DNA of 64,000 nt from NCBI RefSeq assembly GCF_002933395.1, contig NZ_PKFN01000007.1, positions 744,001 to 808,000 of the forward strand. The letters run 5' to 3'. This DNA is from Yoonia maritima (GTDB taxonomy: Bacteria; Pseudomonadota; Alphaproteobacteria; Rhodobacterales; Rhodobacteraceae). Of this stretch, positions 52,480-63,473 are shown in pieces. Numbering within the stretch: the stretch's first letter is position 1; each line of letters starts with the position of its first letter. The position numbers and the translations under genes are program-made. Below the pieces are notes generated by a model. The model saw only the letters and a program-made list of their open reading frames with translations, was not told the origin of the DNA and did no database searches.

Positions 52480-52640
52480 CCTTATACCCCACCGTGATTC
52501 CAATTCGCCTAATATATCAGCACGCCGCTTTGGGTATAAATCGCCTTAAAAATATTAGGTATACCAATGTATACAGCCTTCCTGCGGCCATAATTATGCG
52601 TTATGGGATAAACAGAATCCATCCTTATACGGAGAGACAC

Positions 52641-53849
52641 ATGACTAAGATCAAGGTAGAAAACCCGATCGTCGAATTAGACGGCGATGAAATGACTCGT
52701 ATCATTTGGGATTTCATCAAGAAAAAGCTGATCCTGCCTTATCTGGACCTCGATTTAAAGTATTACGATCTTGGGATGGAGGTTCGTGACGAGACCAACG
52801 ACCAAATCACGATTGATGCGGCCGAAGCAATTAAGAAATACGGCGTTGGCGTAAAATGTGCGACCATCACACCTGACGAAGCACGCGTTGAAGAATTCGG
52901 CCTCAAACAAATGTGGCGTAGCCCGAACGGTACGATCCGCAACATCCTTGGTGGCGTTGTTTTCCGTGCGCCGATCATCTGTAAAAACGTCCCGCGCCTT
53001 GTTCCTGGCTGGACTGACCCGATTGTTATTGGCCGTCATGCGTTTGGTGACCAATACAAAGCGACAGATTTCCTGATGCCCGGCCCTGGTAAGCTGACAA
53101 TGAAGTTCGTTGGCGAAGACGGCACTGTGATCGAAAAAGAGGTCTATGACGCCCCTTCTGCTGGTGTCGCAATGGGTATGTACAACCTTGATCAGTCAAT
53201 CATCGACTTTGCACGCGCATCGTTCAATTACGGCCTAAACGTTGGGTGGCCTGTGTATCTATCCACCAAGAACACCATCCTAAAAGCCTATGACGGCCGC
53301 TTTAAGGACCTATTCCAAAAGGTCTATGAAGAAGAATTTGCAGACAAGTTCAAAGAAGCGGGTATCTGGTACGAGCACCGTTTGATCGACGATATGGTTG
53401 CTTCTGCGATGAAATGGTCAGGTAAATTCGTCTGGGCATGCAAGAACTATGACGGCGATGTGCAGTCTGACACTGTTGCGCAAGGCTTTGGTTCACTTGG
53501 CCTGATGACATCACAATTGATGACCCCGGATGGGAAAATCGTCGAAGCCGAAGCCGCACATGGGACAGTGACACGTCACTACCGCCAACACCAAGCTGGC
53601 CAAGCGACTTCGACGAACTCTATCGCGTCGATCTTTGCCTGGACAGGTGGTTTAAAGCACCGCGCGAAACTCGACGACAATGCGCAATTGATGGGTTTTG
53701 CGTCGACTTTGGAAAAAGTCATCGTCGATACCGTCGAAAGCGGACACATGACCAAAGACTTGGCGCTGCTGGTTGGCCCAGATCAAAGCTGGCTGACGAC
53801 CGAAGGCTTCCTCGAAAAGATCGACGAAAACCTAAACGCCGCTATGTAA
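52641..53849 (+). CDS. icd: NADP-dependent isocitrate dehydrogenase (eukaryote-like dimeric type)
   Basis: The 402-residue TCA enzyme oxidises isocitrate to 2-oxoglutarate. It has the N-terminal [13 protein letters not shown], the substrate-binding R-S-P-N-G-T-I-R-N (S-x-N-x-x-x-R), and [10 protein letters not shown] for NADP specificity. These are features of the IDH1/IDH2-like dimeric class rather than the E. coli type. GGAGAG precedes the ATG. Confidence 0.96.
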   Translation: MTKIKVENPIVELDGDEMTRIIWDFIKKKLILPYLDLDLKYYDLGMEVRDETNDQITIDAAEAIKKYGVGVKCATITPDEARVEEFGLKQMWRSPNGTIRNILGGVVFRAPIICKNVPRLVPGWTDPIVIGRHAFGDQYKATDFLMPGPGKLTMKFVGEDGTVIEKEVYDAPSAGVAMGMYNLDQSIIDFARASFNYGLNVGWPVYLSTKNTILKAYDGRFKDLFQKVYEEEFADKFKEAGIWYEHRLIDDMVASAMKWSGKFVWACKNYDGDVQSDTVAQGFGSLGLMTSQLMTPDGKIVEAEAAHGTVTRHYRQHQAGQATSTNSIASIFAWTGGLKHRAKLDDNAQLMGFASTLEKVIVDTVESGHMTKDLALLVGPDQSWLTTEGFLEKIDENLNAAM

Positions 53850-53937
53850 TATTTGTGTCGGGGGCAGTTTTGACTGTCTCCGGCACACCATCAGAATTGG
53901 ATTGTGAGGGTCAACACTATTGACCTAAGATCACCCT

Positions 53938-54549
53938 ATGACTGATTCCCCCACCCCACCAAAACACAGCCGCATTGATGACGCACAGGGCCTTGCCCTC
54001 GGCGTGTTTCTATGCGGCATTGGCCTACATGTTTTAACCCACGTTGGCCTAATCACTGGCCAAACTGCCGGACTCGCGGTGATTATTAGCTATCTGACCG
54101 GCTGGTCATTCGGCGCTGTGTTTTTCGTGGTTAACATTCCGTTTTATATTCTCGCATACCTACGACTGGGCGTTGCGTTCACTATAAAATCACTTGTGTC
54201 AGTAACCCTTCTGTCAGTCGTGACCGAACTGCTTCCAATGGGCTGGCAGATGGGAACAATTACACCGTGGCTCGGCGCAGTAGTGGCGGGCTGCGTCACG
54301 GGTGTCGGGCTGATCGTGATGTTTCGCCATAACGGATCGCTGGGCGGGTTTGGTGTGTTGGGCCTGATCATACAGGACGCGACAGGATTTCGCGCTGGCT
54401 ACTTTCAACTGATTGTCGACGCAATTTTATTTAGCGCCGCGTTTTTCATATTGCCATTTCACTTGGTCATTTGGTCGCTGCTGGGCGCGGTGATCATCAA
54501 CTTAAGTATCGCCGTCAATCACCGGCCCGACCGCTATGTTGCACGCTAG
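53938..54549 (+). CDS. YitT/YczE-family membrane protein
   Basis: A 203-residue protein with about six membrane helices, G-x-A-L-G-V-F-L-C-G-x-G at the start and G-W-S-F-G-A-V-F-F-V-V-N-I-P-F-Y in the second segment. The latter is the YitT family hallmark. The soluble C-terminal DUF2179 domain of longer members is missing. Function unknown. Its stop is 2 bases from the stop of the convergent lipoprotein gene. Confidence 0.85.
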   Translation: MTDSPTPPKHSRIDDAQGLALGVFLCGIGLHVLTHVGLITGQTAGLAVIISYLTGWSFGAVFFVVNIPFYILAYLRLGVAFTIKSLVSVTLLSVVTELLPMGWQMGTITPWLGAVVAGCVTGVGLIVMFRHNGSLGGFGVLGLIIQDATGFRAGYFQLIVDAILFSAAFFILPFHLVIWSLLGAVIINLSIAVNHRPDRYVAR

Positions 54550-54551
54550 GG

Positions 54552-55400
54552 TTAGTCCACGGTTAGAATAAGCGTTCCTGCACCTTCAAAGTTACCGAAC
54601 TCAAGCGCAAGAACCCCACCCAGTTCTTCGGCATCTGGACCATAAAACGTGCCGCCAACGCTACCCGCCGCGCCAGAACAACCACTTGCGCACGAAAGAT
54701 CACCTTCAAAACTATTCCCGCCAAAGGACGTCTGACCAAGCGTCAGATCAACATCGGTTGTGTCATTCAAGCGCCCGTCCAAAGCACCCTCAACACGGCC
54801 TGCGAAATTCACGTCGAAAGTTGCGTCCCCTTCGTATTCCGCCTCTGTCGTTCCATTCAGCAGCCCTGACGCCTGAAAGCCCCCAGAATAAGTCGCCGTA
54901 CCAGAGGTGATTTCTGCCGGATCAGTTTCAAATCCGAATACGTAATGTGTTTCGCCCGCAACAGCGCCACCCGTTTCAAACGCAACCAGCTCAACAGCGC
55001 CAACATAATCGCCTGAACGGCCCGCTTCGTAAATGAGCGTCACATCTTGACCATTCGCCAGATTGCCAGTGCCATTCGTAATCGCTACGGTCTCGCCCAA
55101 CACATCAACGCTACCGCTCAATGCGCCTCCGGACAAAAAACCAGCATCTAGGGTAACACTGCCTGATTGTGCTGATGCCCCTGCACCATTTTCAAATGAT
55201 GCAGACGTCAATGTCATTTCATTGCCTTCTGCATCTGTAAGATTTTGCGACACGGCATAATCTAACCCGTTTGAACCCGGGGTAGGATCATCGCCGGGAA
55301 CAATGGGGTCCTCATCTTCGCCGCTACCGCCTCCGCCACCACAAGCGGTTGTCATTAAAAATAACGTGGTCATCAATGGTTTAGCAAAGTGAAGCTTCAT
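54552..55400 (-). CDS. TbpB-like (Slam-type) surface lipoprotein
   Basis: 282 residues: a signal peptide with a lipobox-like M-T-T-A-C at about 16-20, then poly-Gly and an acidic linker, then a Gly/Thr-rich beta body. The end contains G-T-F-Y-G-P-D-A-E-E-L-G-G, the hallmark of the transferrin-binding-protein-B-like beta-barrel domain. Other members capture haem or iron proteins, or act as haemophilin-like exported proteins. No Slam exporter or TonB receptor adjoins. The ligand is unknown; surface location is inferred. Confidence 0.72.
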   Translation of the reverse strand: MKLHFAKPLMTTLFLMTTACGGGGGSGEDEDPIVPGDDPTPGSNGLDYAVSQNLTDAEGNEMTLTSASFENGAGASAQSGSVTLDAGFLSGGALSGSVDVLGETVAITNGTGNLANGQDVTLIYEAGRSGDYVGAVELVAFETGGAVAGETHYVFGFETDPAEITSGTATYSGGFQASGLLNGTTEAEYEGDATFDVNFAGRVEGALDGRLNDTTDVDLTLGQTSFGGNSFEGDLSCASGCSGAAGSVGGTFYGPDAEELGGVLALEFGNFEGAGTLILTVD

Positions 55401-55581
55401 CCAGAGGTCCTATTCTTTCGTCTCAAAGCCGCACAACCGTACGAGCGCTGTTTCTAATTTTAGAATACTATAACGGTAAACCATGCGACCACTATAGATG
55501 ATCGAACTGCAGCGTCATTTTATGCGCAAAGTCGCCGTATTGCTTAATGACAGCAACGACCAACTCAGCTACGCCAGACAT

Positions 55582-55917
55582 ATGCCAGCACATTATATTC
55601 ACCTTATCCTTGCAATCATCACAGAAACGATTGGCACATCAGCCTTGCAAGCCAGCGCGCAGTTTACGCGATTTTGGCCATCTGTATTGGTGGTTGTGTC
55701 ATATGCAGCGTCGTTTTACCTACTTGCGCTGGCGCTCAAGGTCATGCCGGTGGGCATCCTATATGCCATGTGGTCCGGCCTCGGGATCGTATTAATCGCA
55801 GGTATCGGATATGCCGTGTTTGACCAAAAGCTTGACCTACCCGCCGTCATTGGCATTGCGCTGATCCTGATTGGCATCATAATCATACATCTATTTTCAA
55901 ACACTTCGGCACACTAA
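55582..55917 (+). CDS. SMR-family small multidrug/quaternary-amine efflux protein
   Basis: A 111-residue protein with four helices, matching EmrE/QacE length. The essential membrane glutamate is in A-I-I-T-E-T-I-G (about residue 13), and A-Y-A-M-W-S-G-L-G-type residues appear as Y-A-M-W-S-G-L-G. It exports cationic drugs or betaine-like compounds in exchange for protons. The start at 55582 fits family length; the upstream in-frame extension is unlikely. Confidence 0.9.
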   Translation: MPAHYIHLILAIITETIGTSALQASAQFTRFWPSVLVVVSYAASFYLLALALKVMPVGILYAMWSGLGIVLIAGIGYAVFDQKLDLPAVIGIALILIGIIIIHLFSNTSAH

Positions 55918-55997
55918 CGCCCGGTCTTGCGAATAAGGGGTAGCTTTTGCTGCAATTGCACGGTATCCGCGCGACAACTTACCCAAAAGGCAAACCT

Positions 55998-57815
55998 ATG
56001 GATATCCGCAATATCGCGATCATCGCGCACGTTGACCACGGCAAGACTACTCTTGTTGATGAACTTCTAAAACAATCCGGCGTATACCGGGAAAACGAAG
56101 CCACCCAAGAACGGGCGATGGACAGCAATGACATCGAACGCGAGCGCGGCATCACGATTTTGGCGAAATGTACGTCTGTCGAATGGAAAGGCACACGTAT
56201 CAACATCGTTGACACCCCTGGCCACGCCGACTTTGGTGGCGAAGTTGAACGCATCCTGTCGATGGTTGATGGTGTTGTGCTGCTGGTTGATGCGGCCGAA
56301 GGCCCGATGCCACAGACTAAATTCGTGACCTCCAAGGCGCTTGCGCTGGGTCTGCGCCCAATCGTAGTTGTGAACAAAGTCGACAAACCAGACGGTGAAC
56401 CTGATCAGGCTGTTGATTCCGTATTCGACCTGTTTGCTGCACTTGAAGCAGACGACGATCAGCTTGATTTCCCTACGATGTTTGCGTCTGGCCGTTCTGG
56501 CTGGTGTGATAATGAATTGGACGGCCCACGCGAGAACCTGGACGCGCTGTTCGACAAAATCGTCGAACACGTCCCAACGCCAAAGCAGATTGAGCACAAA
56601 GACGAACCGTTCAAAATGCTCGCGACAACATTGTCTGCGGACCCATTCATCGGCCGTATTCTGACAGGCCGTGTTGAAACTGGTACGTTGAAAGCTGGTG
56701 ACACAATCAAAGCCCTGTCACGTACTGGCGAAAAGATCGAACAGTTCCGCGTTTCAAAAATCCTAGCGTTCCGTGGTCTGCAGCAGCAGCCAATCGACGT
56801 TGCCGAAGCTGGCGACATCGTAACCGTCGCAGGTATGACCAAAGCAACCGTTGCTGACACACTATGTGACGTCAGCATCGACGAGCCGATCCCTGCCCAG
56901 CCGATTGACCCGCCAACCATCACTGTGACATTTGGCATCAACGACAGCCCGCTTGCTGGCCGTGACGGCAAACACGTGCAATCACGTGTGATCCGCAACC
57001 GTCTTGAAAAAGAATGCGAAGTCAACGTTGCGATCAAAATCGCTGACACTCCGGGTGGTGACGCGTTCGAAGTATCCGGTCGTGGCGAATTGCAGATGGG
57101 TGTTTTGATCGAAAACATGCGTCGTGAAGGCTTTGAGCTATCCATCTCACGTCCTCAGGTTATCTTTACCGAAGAAGACGGCCAGCGCATGGAACCTGTT
57201 GAAGAAGTCACCATCGACGTGGATGACGAATACACAGGTGTTGTCGTTGAAAAGCTAACCGGCCCACGCAAGGGCGAGCTGATCGAGATGAAGCCCGCCG
57301 GTGCTGGTAAAACCCGCATCATCGCCTATGTGCCGTCACGTGGTCTTATCGGTTACCACGGCGAATTCCTGACCGACACGCGCGGTTCGGGCGTGTTGAA
57401 CCGTATCTTCCACGGAACAACGCCTTACAAAGGTAAGATTGATGGCCGCCGTCAAGGTGTTCTGATTTCCATGGAAAACGGTACCTCTGTTGCGTTTGCC
57501 CTGTGGAACCTCGAAGATCGCGGTAAGATGTTCATCGGCGCACAAGAACCTGTGTACCAAGGTATGATCATCGGTGAACACAGCCGTGAAAACGACCTCG
57601 AAGTGAACCCACTAAAAGGTAAGAAACTGACCAACGTGCGTGCCTCTGGCACGGATGAAGCAGTTCGTTTGACAACGCCTGTGACCATGTCACTGGAACA
57701 AGCCATCGCTTATATTGATGACGATGAACTGGTCGAAGTCACGCCAAACGCGATCCGTCTGCGTAAGCGTTACCTTGACCCGCACGAGCGCAAGCGTCAG
57801 TCACGCTCCGCCTAA
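55998..57815 (+). CDS. typA: TypA/BipA translational GTPase
   Basis: The 605-residue ribosome-binding GTPase shows [10 protein letters not shown] (G1), the R-G-I-T-I switch, [14 protein letters not shown] (G3), and N-K-V-D (G4). It then has domain II, an EF-G-like V-fold and the BipA-specific C-terminal domain. It helps ribosome assembly and stress or low-temperature translation. AAGG lies 9 bases upstream of the ATG. Confidence 0.96.
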   Translation: MDIRNIAIIAHVDHGKTTLVDELLKQSGVYRENEATQERAMDSNDIERERGITILAKCTSVEWKGTRINIVDTPGHADFGGEVERILSMVDGVVLLVDAAEGPMPQTKFVTSKALALGLRPIVVVNKVDKPDGEPDQAVDSVFDLFAALEADDDQLDFPTMFASGRSGWCDNELDGPRENLDALFDKIVEHVPTPKQIEHKDEPFKMLATTLSADPFIGRILTGRVETGTLKAGDTIKALSRTGEKIEQFRVSKILAFRGLQQQPIDVAEAGDIVTVAGMTKATVADTLCDVSIDEPIPAQPIDPPTITVTFGINDSPLAGRDGKHVQSRVIRNRLEKECEVNVAIKIADTPGGDAFEVSGRGELQMGVLIENMRREGFELSISRPQVIFTEEDGQRMEPVEEVTIDVDDEYTGVVVEKLTGPRKGELIEMKPAGAGKTRIIAYVPSRGLIGYHGEFLTDTRGSGVLNRIFHGTTPYKGKIDGRRQGVLISMENGTSVAFALWNLEDRGKMFIGAQEPVYQGMIIGEHSRENDLEVNPLKGKKLTNVRASGTDEAVRLTTPVTMSLEQAIAYIDDDELVEVTPNAIRLRKRYLDPHERKRQSRSA

Positions 57816-57841
57816 TTCGCGGCAACACTGCATTTTTGCAC

Positions 57842-57870
57842 AGGGCGGTCCGCATGGGCCGCCCTTTTTC
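57842..57870 (+). terminator. Terminator after typA
   Basis: A 10-bp GC-rich stem (one G-T pair) with a GCAT loop and a TTTTT tail, 26 bases after the typA stop. Confidence 0.9.
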
Positions 57871-57916
57871 TTTGCGCGATCTCCGCTATCTTGTGCACAA
57901 ACCGCAGGAGACGACC

Positions 57917-58474
57917 ATGCAAAAGCTACAAAGCCAAGGTGTGCATCACATCACCATTACCGGTGCTGACCGGCAGTCTACCATCGACTTTTGGGAGGGC
58001 GTTCTGGGTATGCCGTTCGTGTTCGAACAGCCCAATTTGGACGACCCGAACCAAGGGCATCTTTATTTCGATCCCGGCGACGGCAGGCTAATCACCGTTT
58101 TCACTTCCGAAGACCGGACACCCAAACGCCAGATCGTTGACCAAAGCCAAGGTTATCTACATCATTTGGCCTTTGCGGTTTCAAAGGTCAGCTTTGATCA
58201 GGCCGTTGATCGGCTAAAAGAACGCAAAATCCCAAACTCGGGCCCAAAGGACCGGGGATTTATGGACAGTATCTATTTCCGCGATCCATGTGGGATGCTG
58301 ATTGAATTGGCCAGCTACCGCTTTGAACCGCCGCAGGGGTATACGCACACAGATGTACTACACCGTGCGCATTTGATCCGTGTCGCTGCAGGTGATGATC
58401 ACATCGACAAAGTGCATCTGGCAGATGCGATCGAAGCTCTCGTCGCTGACAGCGCCCCTAGCCTATCGCAGTAA
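57917..58474 (+). CDS. VOC-family (glyoxalase/dioxygenase-like) metalloprotein
   Basis: A 185-residue protein with one complete VOC module. H-H-I-T-I-T (about 10-15), the E-Q-P then H-L-Y-F-D-P region, H-H-L-A-F-A-V (about 77-83) and L-I-E-L-A give the likely metal ligands His-His-Glu. Annotators often call this ring-cleaving dioxygenase-like; the substrate is not known. AGGAG is 7 bases before ATG 57917. Confidence 0.85.
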   Translation: MQKLQSQGVHHITITGADRQSTIDFWEGVLGMPFVFEQPNLDDPNQGHLYFDPGDGRLITVFTSEDRTPKRQIVDQSQGYLHHLAFAVSKVSFDQAVDRLKERKIPNSGPKDRGFMDSIYFRDPCGMLIELASYRFEPPQGYTHTDVLHRAHLIRVAAGDDHIDKVHLADAIEALVADSAPSLSQ

Positions 58475-58475
58475 T

Positions 58476-58505
58476 AAAAAAGCGCGGTCAGTACCGCGCT
58501 TTTTA
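58476..58505. terminator. Bidirectional terminator between the VOC and DUF1330 genes
   Basis: Stem AGCGCGGT/ACCGCGCT with CAGT loop, flanked by A's on the left and T's on the right, so it serves both convergent genes. It begins just after the VOC stop and ends at the DUF1330 stop. Confidence 0.9.
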
Positions 58506-58793
58506 TTATTCCGAAATTTCGACGATGACTAACTCGCGCTCGGATGCGCCACGGGCGTGATCCAGCGCTTTTTGGTAGGCATCTGAATGGTAGCAGGCCA
58601 CCGCCTCATCAACGGATGGAAAACGCGCCACAACATTGCGCGGACGCTCTTTGCCTTCCAGTTGCACATAGCGACCACCGCGGGCAATGAATGTCCCGCC
58701 GTGGTCTGCGATTGCAGGGCCTGCTAGCTCCGCATATTTTTTGTAAGCCGCGTCATCCGTTACAGTAACGTGGGCAATCCAAAGTGCGCTCAT
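58506..58793 (-). CDS. DUF1330 family protein
   Basis: The 95-residue ferredoxin-like alpha/beta-barrel protein has A-H-V-T-V-T-D at the start and the family core [13 protein letters not shown] with A-F-P-type [11 protein letters not shown]1330 is a dimeric ABM-like fold of unknown function. Its ATG overlaps the alaS stop by 4 bases, so it is translated with alaS. Confidence 0.9.
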   Translation of the reverse strand: MSALWIAHVTVTDDAAYKKYAELAGPAIADHGGTFIARGGRYVQLEGKERPRNVVARFPSVDEAVACYHSDAYQKALDHARGASERELVIVEISE

Positions 58794-61447
58794 TTCAGTC
58801 CCTCCAAGACAGATTTACCGGCAGCGATTGCAGCTTCGGCGTTTTCAGCAGAAGCACCGCCACCTTGGGCCATATCCGGACGGCCACCGCCACCTTTGCC
58901 GCCAAGCTCCGGCGTGACAGCACGCAAAATGTCGACAGCAGAAACACGTCCCACCAAATCTTCGGTCACGCCAACAGCAACGGCAGCCTTGCCGCCCGTG
59001 TCAGCGATCAACAGAACAGCACCGCTGCCCATGGCCGTTTTCATTTCGTCGATCAGCGCGGGCAAATCCTTGCCCGTTACGCCTTGCAAGACCTGCGCTT
59101 GGAACGCGACGCCGTTGATAACCTCTGATGGTGCGGCCTCTTTCGCGCCGCCACCCATCGCGACCTCGCGACGTAGCTGCGCCACTTCGTTAGCAAGCGC
59201 CTTGCGCTCATCCATCAGGGCTCTGACGCGGTCTGCAAGTTCTGATGCAGGTGCCTTTAGAACCGCTGCCGCAGCCATCAACCGTTCGTCTTGCCCACGT
59301 AGATAATCAAGCGCCGCCTGACCAGTCAGCGCCTCGATCCGGCGCACACCAGAGCTTGATGCACTATCGCCAAGCGCAACAAACGCCCCGATCTCACCAA
59401 GCTGAGTAACGTGCGTACCACCGCAAAGCTCAAGCGAATAGGTATCACCCGACGTGCCTTTTCCAGACCCGGCCTGACGGCCCATAGATACCACGCGAAC
59501 TTCGTCGCCATATTTTTCACCAAACAACGCCTGCGCCCCCATCGCGCGTGCATCGTCCGGTGTCATGATACGGGTCTCAACCTTTGTGTTTTGTCGGATC
59601 ACCGCGTTCACATCGCGCTCCACCTGCGCCAGCTCAGCCGCTGACAATGCCTTGGTGTGGCTAAAGTCAAAACGAAGGCGATCAGGCGCATTCAATGACC
59701 CGCGCTGTGCAATATGATCACCCAGTACTTCACGCAGGGCTTCGTTCAACAGGTGCGTCGCAGAGTGGTTCGCCTGAATGGCATCACGACGCGCAGGATC
59801 GACGACCAACGTCGCACCCTGCCCTTTACTAATCGTGCCCTTAGTCACTTTTGCAAAGTGAATGTAAACACCTTCGACCTTTTTCGTATCTGATATTTGC
59901 GCAGTACCTGTTTCAGTCGTCAACAGACCAGCGTCGCCAACCTGACCACCCGATTCCGCATAGAAAGGAGATTGGTTCAGCACAATTTGCACATCGCCAT
60001 CGGCGCTATCGGCCAGTGCACCATTGGCAATCAGCGCAACAACCTGACCTTCGGCCGAAGTCATATCGTAGCCCAGAAAATCAGTTGTGCCATGCTGGTC
60101 CGCAACATCGAACCAAATCGTGCTGTCGGCGGCGTCGCCCGTGCCAGACCATGCTCCACCCGCCAAAGCCTTTTGTTCGGCCATCGCAGTGTCAAAACCA
60201 TCTGTGTCAACAGAGAGCCCACGATCACGCAGCGCGTCCTGTGTCAAATCCAGCGGGAAACCATACGTATCGTATAGTTTGAAGGCCGCTTTACCGGGCA
60301 ACGCAGCGCCCTCGGCTAGGTTTGACACCTCATCATCCAGCAATTTCAGACCGCGATCCAAGGTCTGCTTAAAGCGGACTTCTTCGTTAAGCAGTGTCTC
60401 TTCGATCAAATGCTGACCCTGACCAAGCTCAGGATAAGCCGCGCCCATCTGCTGAACCAATGCAGGAACCAACTGGTGCATGACTGGGTCCTTTGCACCC
60501 AACAAATGCGCATGACGCATGGCGCGGCGCATAATGCGACGCAGCACATAACCACGGCCCTCGCTTGATGGCAGCACGCCTTCGGCAATCAAGAATGACG
60601 TGGAACGCAGGTGGTCTGCAATCACGCGGTGGTGCGTTACAATGCTTTCGTCGGTGCCAGTGGACGTTGCATTTGCAGATGCTTCGACCAGCGCCTTCAT
60701 CAGGTCAGTTTCAAAGACGTTGTTGGTGCCCTGTAGCAGCGACGAAATACGCTCTAGCCCCATGCCAGTGTCAATCGACTGCTTGGGTAATGGCTTCATC
60801 GATCCATCTTCGAACTGCTCGTTTTGCATGAAAACAAGGTTCCAGATTTCGATAAACCGGTCGCCATCTTCCTCAGGCGAACCGGGAGGGCCGCCCCAAA
60901 TGTGATCCCCGTGATCAAAGAAGATTTCAGTACAAGGACCGCACGGTCCAGTTGGCCCCATCCGCCAAAAGTTATCATCTGTCGGGATGCGGATAATCCG
61001 CTCATCCGGCAAACCAGCAACCTTTTTCCAAAGGTCAGCGGCTTCGTCGTCCGTATGGTATACGGTGACCAACAGCTTTTCCGCAGGTATGTCCAATTCT
61101 TTGGTCACCATTTCCCATGCGTATGGGATGGCTTGTTCTTTGAAATAGTCGCCAAAGCTAAAGTTACCGAGCATCTCAAAAAATGTCAGATGGCGCGCGG
61201 TCATCCCGACATTATCAAGATCGTTGTGCTTACCACCAGCACGCACACATTTCTGGCTGGTCGTCGCACGCGTGTAGTCGCGGGTTTCGACACCGGTAAA
61301 ACAGTTTTTAAACTGCACCATACCCGAGTTCGTAAACATCAAGGTTGGGTCGTTGCGCGGCACCAGCGGGCTAGAGGCCACAACTTCGTGATCCTGCTTA
61401 CCAAAATAATTCAGGAAGGTGGATCGGATGTCAGCAAGGCTTGTCAT
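58790..61447 (-). CDS. alaS: Alanyl-tRNA synthetase
   Basis: An 885-residue full-length class II enzyme: catalytic domain (N-terminal R-S-T-F-L-N-Y-F and the motif with F-T-N-S-G-M-V-Q-F), tRNA-recognition helices, editing domain with H-S-A-T-H-L-L and C-G-G-T-H, and the C-Ala oligomerisation domain ending [11 protein letters not shown]. It charges tRNA-Ala and clears mischarged Ser. It is followed by DUF1330 and is not linked to recA by any short spacing. Confidence 0.97.
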   Translation of the reverse strand: MTSLADIRSTFLNYFGKQDHEVVASSPLVPRNDPTLMFTNSGMVQFKNCFTGVETRDYTRATTSQKCVRAGGKHNDLDNVGMTARHLTFFEMLGNFSFGDYFKEQAIPYAWEMVTKELDIPAEKLLVTVYHTDDEAADLWKKVAGLPDERIIRIPTDDNFWRMGPTGPCGPCTEIFFDHGDHIWGGPPGSPEEDGDRFIEIWNLVFMQNEQFEDGSMKPLPKQSIDTGMGLERISSLLQGTNNVFETDLMKALVEASANATSTGTDESIVTHHRVIADHLRSTSFLIAEGVLPSSEGRGYVLRRIMRRAMRHAHLLGAKDPVMHQLVPALVQQMGAAYPELGQGQHLIEETLLNEEVRFKQTLDRGLKLLDDEVSNLAEGAALPGKAAFKLYDTYGFPLDLTQDALRDRGLSVDTDGFDTAMAEQKALAGGAWSGTGDAADSTIWFDVADQHGTTDFLGYDMTSAEGQVVALIANGALADSADGDVQIVLNQSPFYAESGGQVGDAGLLTTETGTAQISDTKKVEGVYIHFAKVTKGTISKGQGATLVVDPARRDAIQANHSATHLLNEALREVLGDHIAQRGSLNAPDRLRFDFSHTKALSAAELAQVERDVNAVIRQNTKVETRIMTPDDARAMGAQALFGEKYGDEVRVVSMGRQAGSGKGTSGDTYSLELCGGTHVTQLGEIGAFVALGDSASSSGVRRIEALTGQAALDYLRGQDERLMAAAAVLKAPASELADRVRALMDERKALANEVAQLRREVAMGGGAKEAAPSEVINGVAFQAQVLQGVTGKDLPALIDEMKTAMGSGAVLLIADTGGKAAVAVGVTEDLVGRVSAVDILRAVTPELGGKGGGGRPDMAQGGGASAENAEAAIAAGKSVLEGLK

Positions 61448-61555
61448 GGCAGACTTTCATAAATGCGTCATAGTCCTGCGCAGAAATAGCGATGCACCGG
61501 CCCACTGTCCACAGTACGCAGGCAATTCTTGCTATAGATAAAACGGGTTCAGCAA

Positions 61556-61584
61556 CGAAAAAGGCGCCGCAACCGCGACGCCTT
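61556..61584 (-). terminator. Terminator after recA
   Basis: A 10-bp stem with one mismatch, AACC loop, and a five-base T run on the minus strand, 22 bases past the recA stop. Confidence 0.8.
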
Positions 61585-61606
61585 CGGTCCAATTCATCGC
61601 GCGGAA

Positions 61607-62683
61607 CTAGACCTCGACAAGATCGTCGTCGCCAGGACCGCCCACTGGAGTGTCAAAATCTAGACCGTGCGCGGCACGAATCTTATCTTCGATCTCAATC
61701 GCGATGGCCGAGTTTTCACGCAAGAACGTCTTAGAATTTTCACGGCCCTGCCCGATACGTTCGTCGCCATAGCTAAACCAAGCGCCTGATTTTTCGACGA
61801 CACCCGCTTTCACGCCAAGATCAAGCAATTCACCCATCTTGGAAATGCCTTCGCCATACATGATGTCAAATTCAACCTGCTTGAACGGAGGTGCGACCTT
61901 GTTTTTGACAACTTTAACCCGCGTCGCGTTACCCACAACCTCATCACGGTCTTTGATTGCACCGATCCGACGAATATCCAAACGGACAGACGCGTAGAAT
62001 TTCAACGCGTTACCACCTGTTGTTGTTTCAGGCGAGCCAAACATAACGCCAATTTTCATCCGGATTTGGTTGATAAAGATAACCATACAACCAGACCGGT
62101 TTATCGAACCGGTCAGTTTACGCATCGCCTGCGACATCAGGCGGGCGTGCACGCCGACGCTGCTATCGCCCATGTCACCTTCTAGCTCTGATTTTGGCGT
62201 AAGTGCAGCGACCGAGTCGACGATGACCATACTAACGGCACCGGAGCGCACCAGCGTATCAACGATTTCAAGCGCTTGCTCGCCCGTGTCAGGCTGCGAG
62301 ATCAGCAGTTCATCAAGGTTTACGCCAAGTTTCTTTGCATACGACGGATCAAGCGCATGTTCCGCATCCACAAAGGCACAAACGCCGCCCTTTTTCTGCT
62401 CTTCTGCAATCGCGTGCAAAGTCAGCGTCGTTTTACCCGACGATTCAGGGCCATAGATTTCGATAACGCGCCCTTTGGGCAATCCACCGATACCAAGCGC
62501 GATATCAAGCCCCAACGAACCTGTCGATGTCGCCTCGATGTCGGCCATCTTGTTGTCACCGCCGAGCTTCATAATAGAGCCCTTACCGAACTGCCGTTCG
62601 ATCTGCGCCAACGCGCTTTCTAGCGCTTTTTCTTTATCTGCCGTTTTCTTGTCAGCCATTTTGAGGAGCTCTGCCGTTGCCAT
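61607..62683 (-). CDS. recA: Recombinase RecA
   Basis: The 358-residue DNA recombinase and LexA co-protease has Walker [10 protein letters not shown], the K-A[19 protein letters not shown] N terminus, and [13 protein letters not shown] near 225. It ends in an acidic tail (G-D-D-D-L-V-E-V). The start at 62683 has AAGGA ten bases upstream. An SOS box lies 50 bases upstream. Confidence 0.98.
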   Translation of the reverse strand: MATAELLKMADKKTADKEKALESALAQIERQFGKGSIMKLGGDNKMADIEATSTGSLGLDIALGIGGLPKGRVIEIYGPESSGKTTLTLHAIAEEQKKGGVCAFVDAEHALDPSYAKKLGVNLDELLISQPDTGEQALEIVDTLVRSGAVSMVIVDSVAALTPKSELEGDMGDSSVGVHARLMSQAMRKLTGSINRSGCMVIFINQIRMKIGVMFGSPETTTGGNALKFYASVRLDIRRIGAIKDRDEVVGNATRVKVVKNKVAPPFKQVEFDIMYGEGISKMGELLDLGVKAGVVEKSGAWFSYGDERIGQGRENSKTFLRENSAIAIEIEDKIRAAHGLDFDTPVGGPGDDDLVEV

Positions 62684-62732
62684 GTTTCCAGTCCTTATTT
62701 CACGCGCCCGCCAAGGCGGCAATCACTGCTTT

Positions 62733-62747
62733 GTTCTTTTTATGTTC
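62733..62747 (-). promoter_or_regulatory. SOS (LexA) box of recA
   Basis: GTTC-TTTTTAT-GTTC on the plus strand, a full match to the GTTC-N7-GTTC direct-repeat LexA site known for Rhodobacter sphaeroides recA, located 50 bases upstream of the recA ATG. Confidence 0.88.
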
Positions 62748-62875
62748 CCCTACCAATGAGACCAAAAGAAGAACATTGCAACTAAAAATTTCCTATCCAC
62801 AGCTTTCTCGATAGTGGTTAAAATTATGTTGATGACTTATGCTCCGCCCCAACCTGATGGAGAATTACCTCGTAA

Positions 62876-63472
62876 ATGCTTGTTTTTGCCAAAGAACAAC
62901 TTGTTGTCCTTGCCGTTCCAAAGACCGGAACATCCGCTTTGTCTGCCGCACTTGCACCGCGCGCGTCTATGGTTTTACGGAATCCACCGTCAATCAAACA
63001 TGTAAACATGCGTCGTTATCAGCGATTCTTACGGCCTTTGATTAACCAGTCGCAGGGCAACAACCCCGAGGTAATGGCAATCATTCGACACCCTATTGAT
63101 TGGTTGGGAAGCTGGTATCGCTACCGCACGCGTGATGCGCTTTTGGGCCACGAAAATAGTACTGCCAACATTAGCTTTGACGACTTTGTGCTCGAATATT
63201 GCAAAGGTAAGCCAGCCGAATTTGCGAAAATCGGATCGCAAAATAAATTCGTGCGCCTGAATGATGATAATCTTGGTGTAGATCACCTATTTCGATACGA
63301 GGCCCTCAACAAAGCCGTTCAATTCCTTGAACGACGCCTTGATGTTGAAATCAATCTACCGATTAGGAACGTATCTCCGGTCCTTGATCTACAGCTATCA
63401 CCGGACATCAAACAAAGATTGCACGAAAAGCGCGGCGAAGAATTCGCGATTTGGGAACAAGCGCAGTCTTAG
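62876..63472 (+). CDS. Sulfotransferase-like protein
   Basis: A 198-residue protein with a PAPS-type phosphate loop V-P-K-T-G-T-S-A-L (about 14-22) near the N terminus and a 3'-phosphate-binding segment I-I-R-H-P-I-D-W-L-G-S-W-Y (about 70-82). It is short for a sulfotransferase. The acceptor is unknown, and lipid or carbohydrate sulfation is possible. The ribosome site (GGAG) is 13 bases from the ATG, rather far. It is convergent with rlmE, one base apart. Confidence 0.78.
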   Translation: MLVFAKEQLVVLAVPKTGTSALSAALAPRASMVLRNPPSIKHVNMRRYQRFLRPLINQSQGNNPEVMAIIRHPIDWLGSWYRYRTRDALLGHENSTANISFDDFVLEYCKGKPAEFAKIGSQNKFVRLNDDNLGVDHLFRYEALNKAVQFLERRLDVEINLPIRNVSPVLDLQLSPDIKQRLHEKRGEEFAIWEQAQS

Positions 63473-63473
63473 C

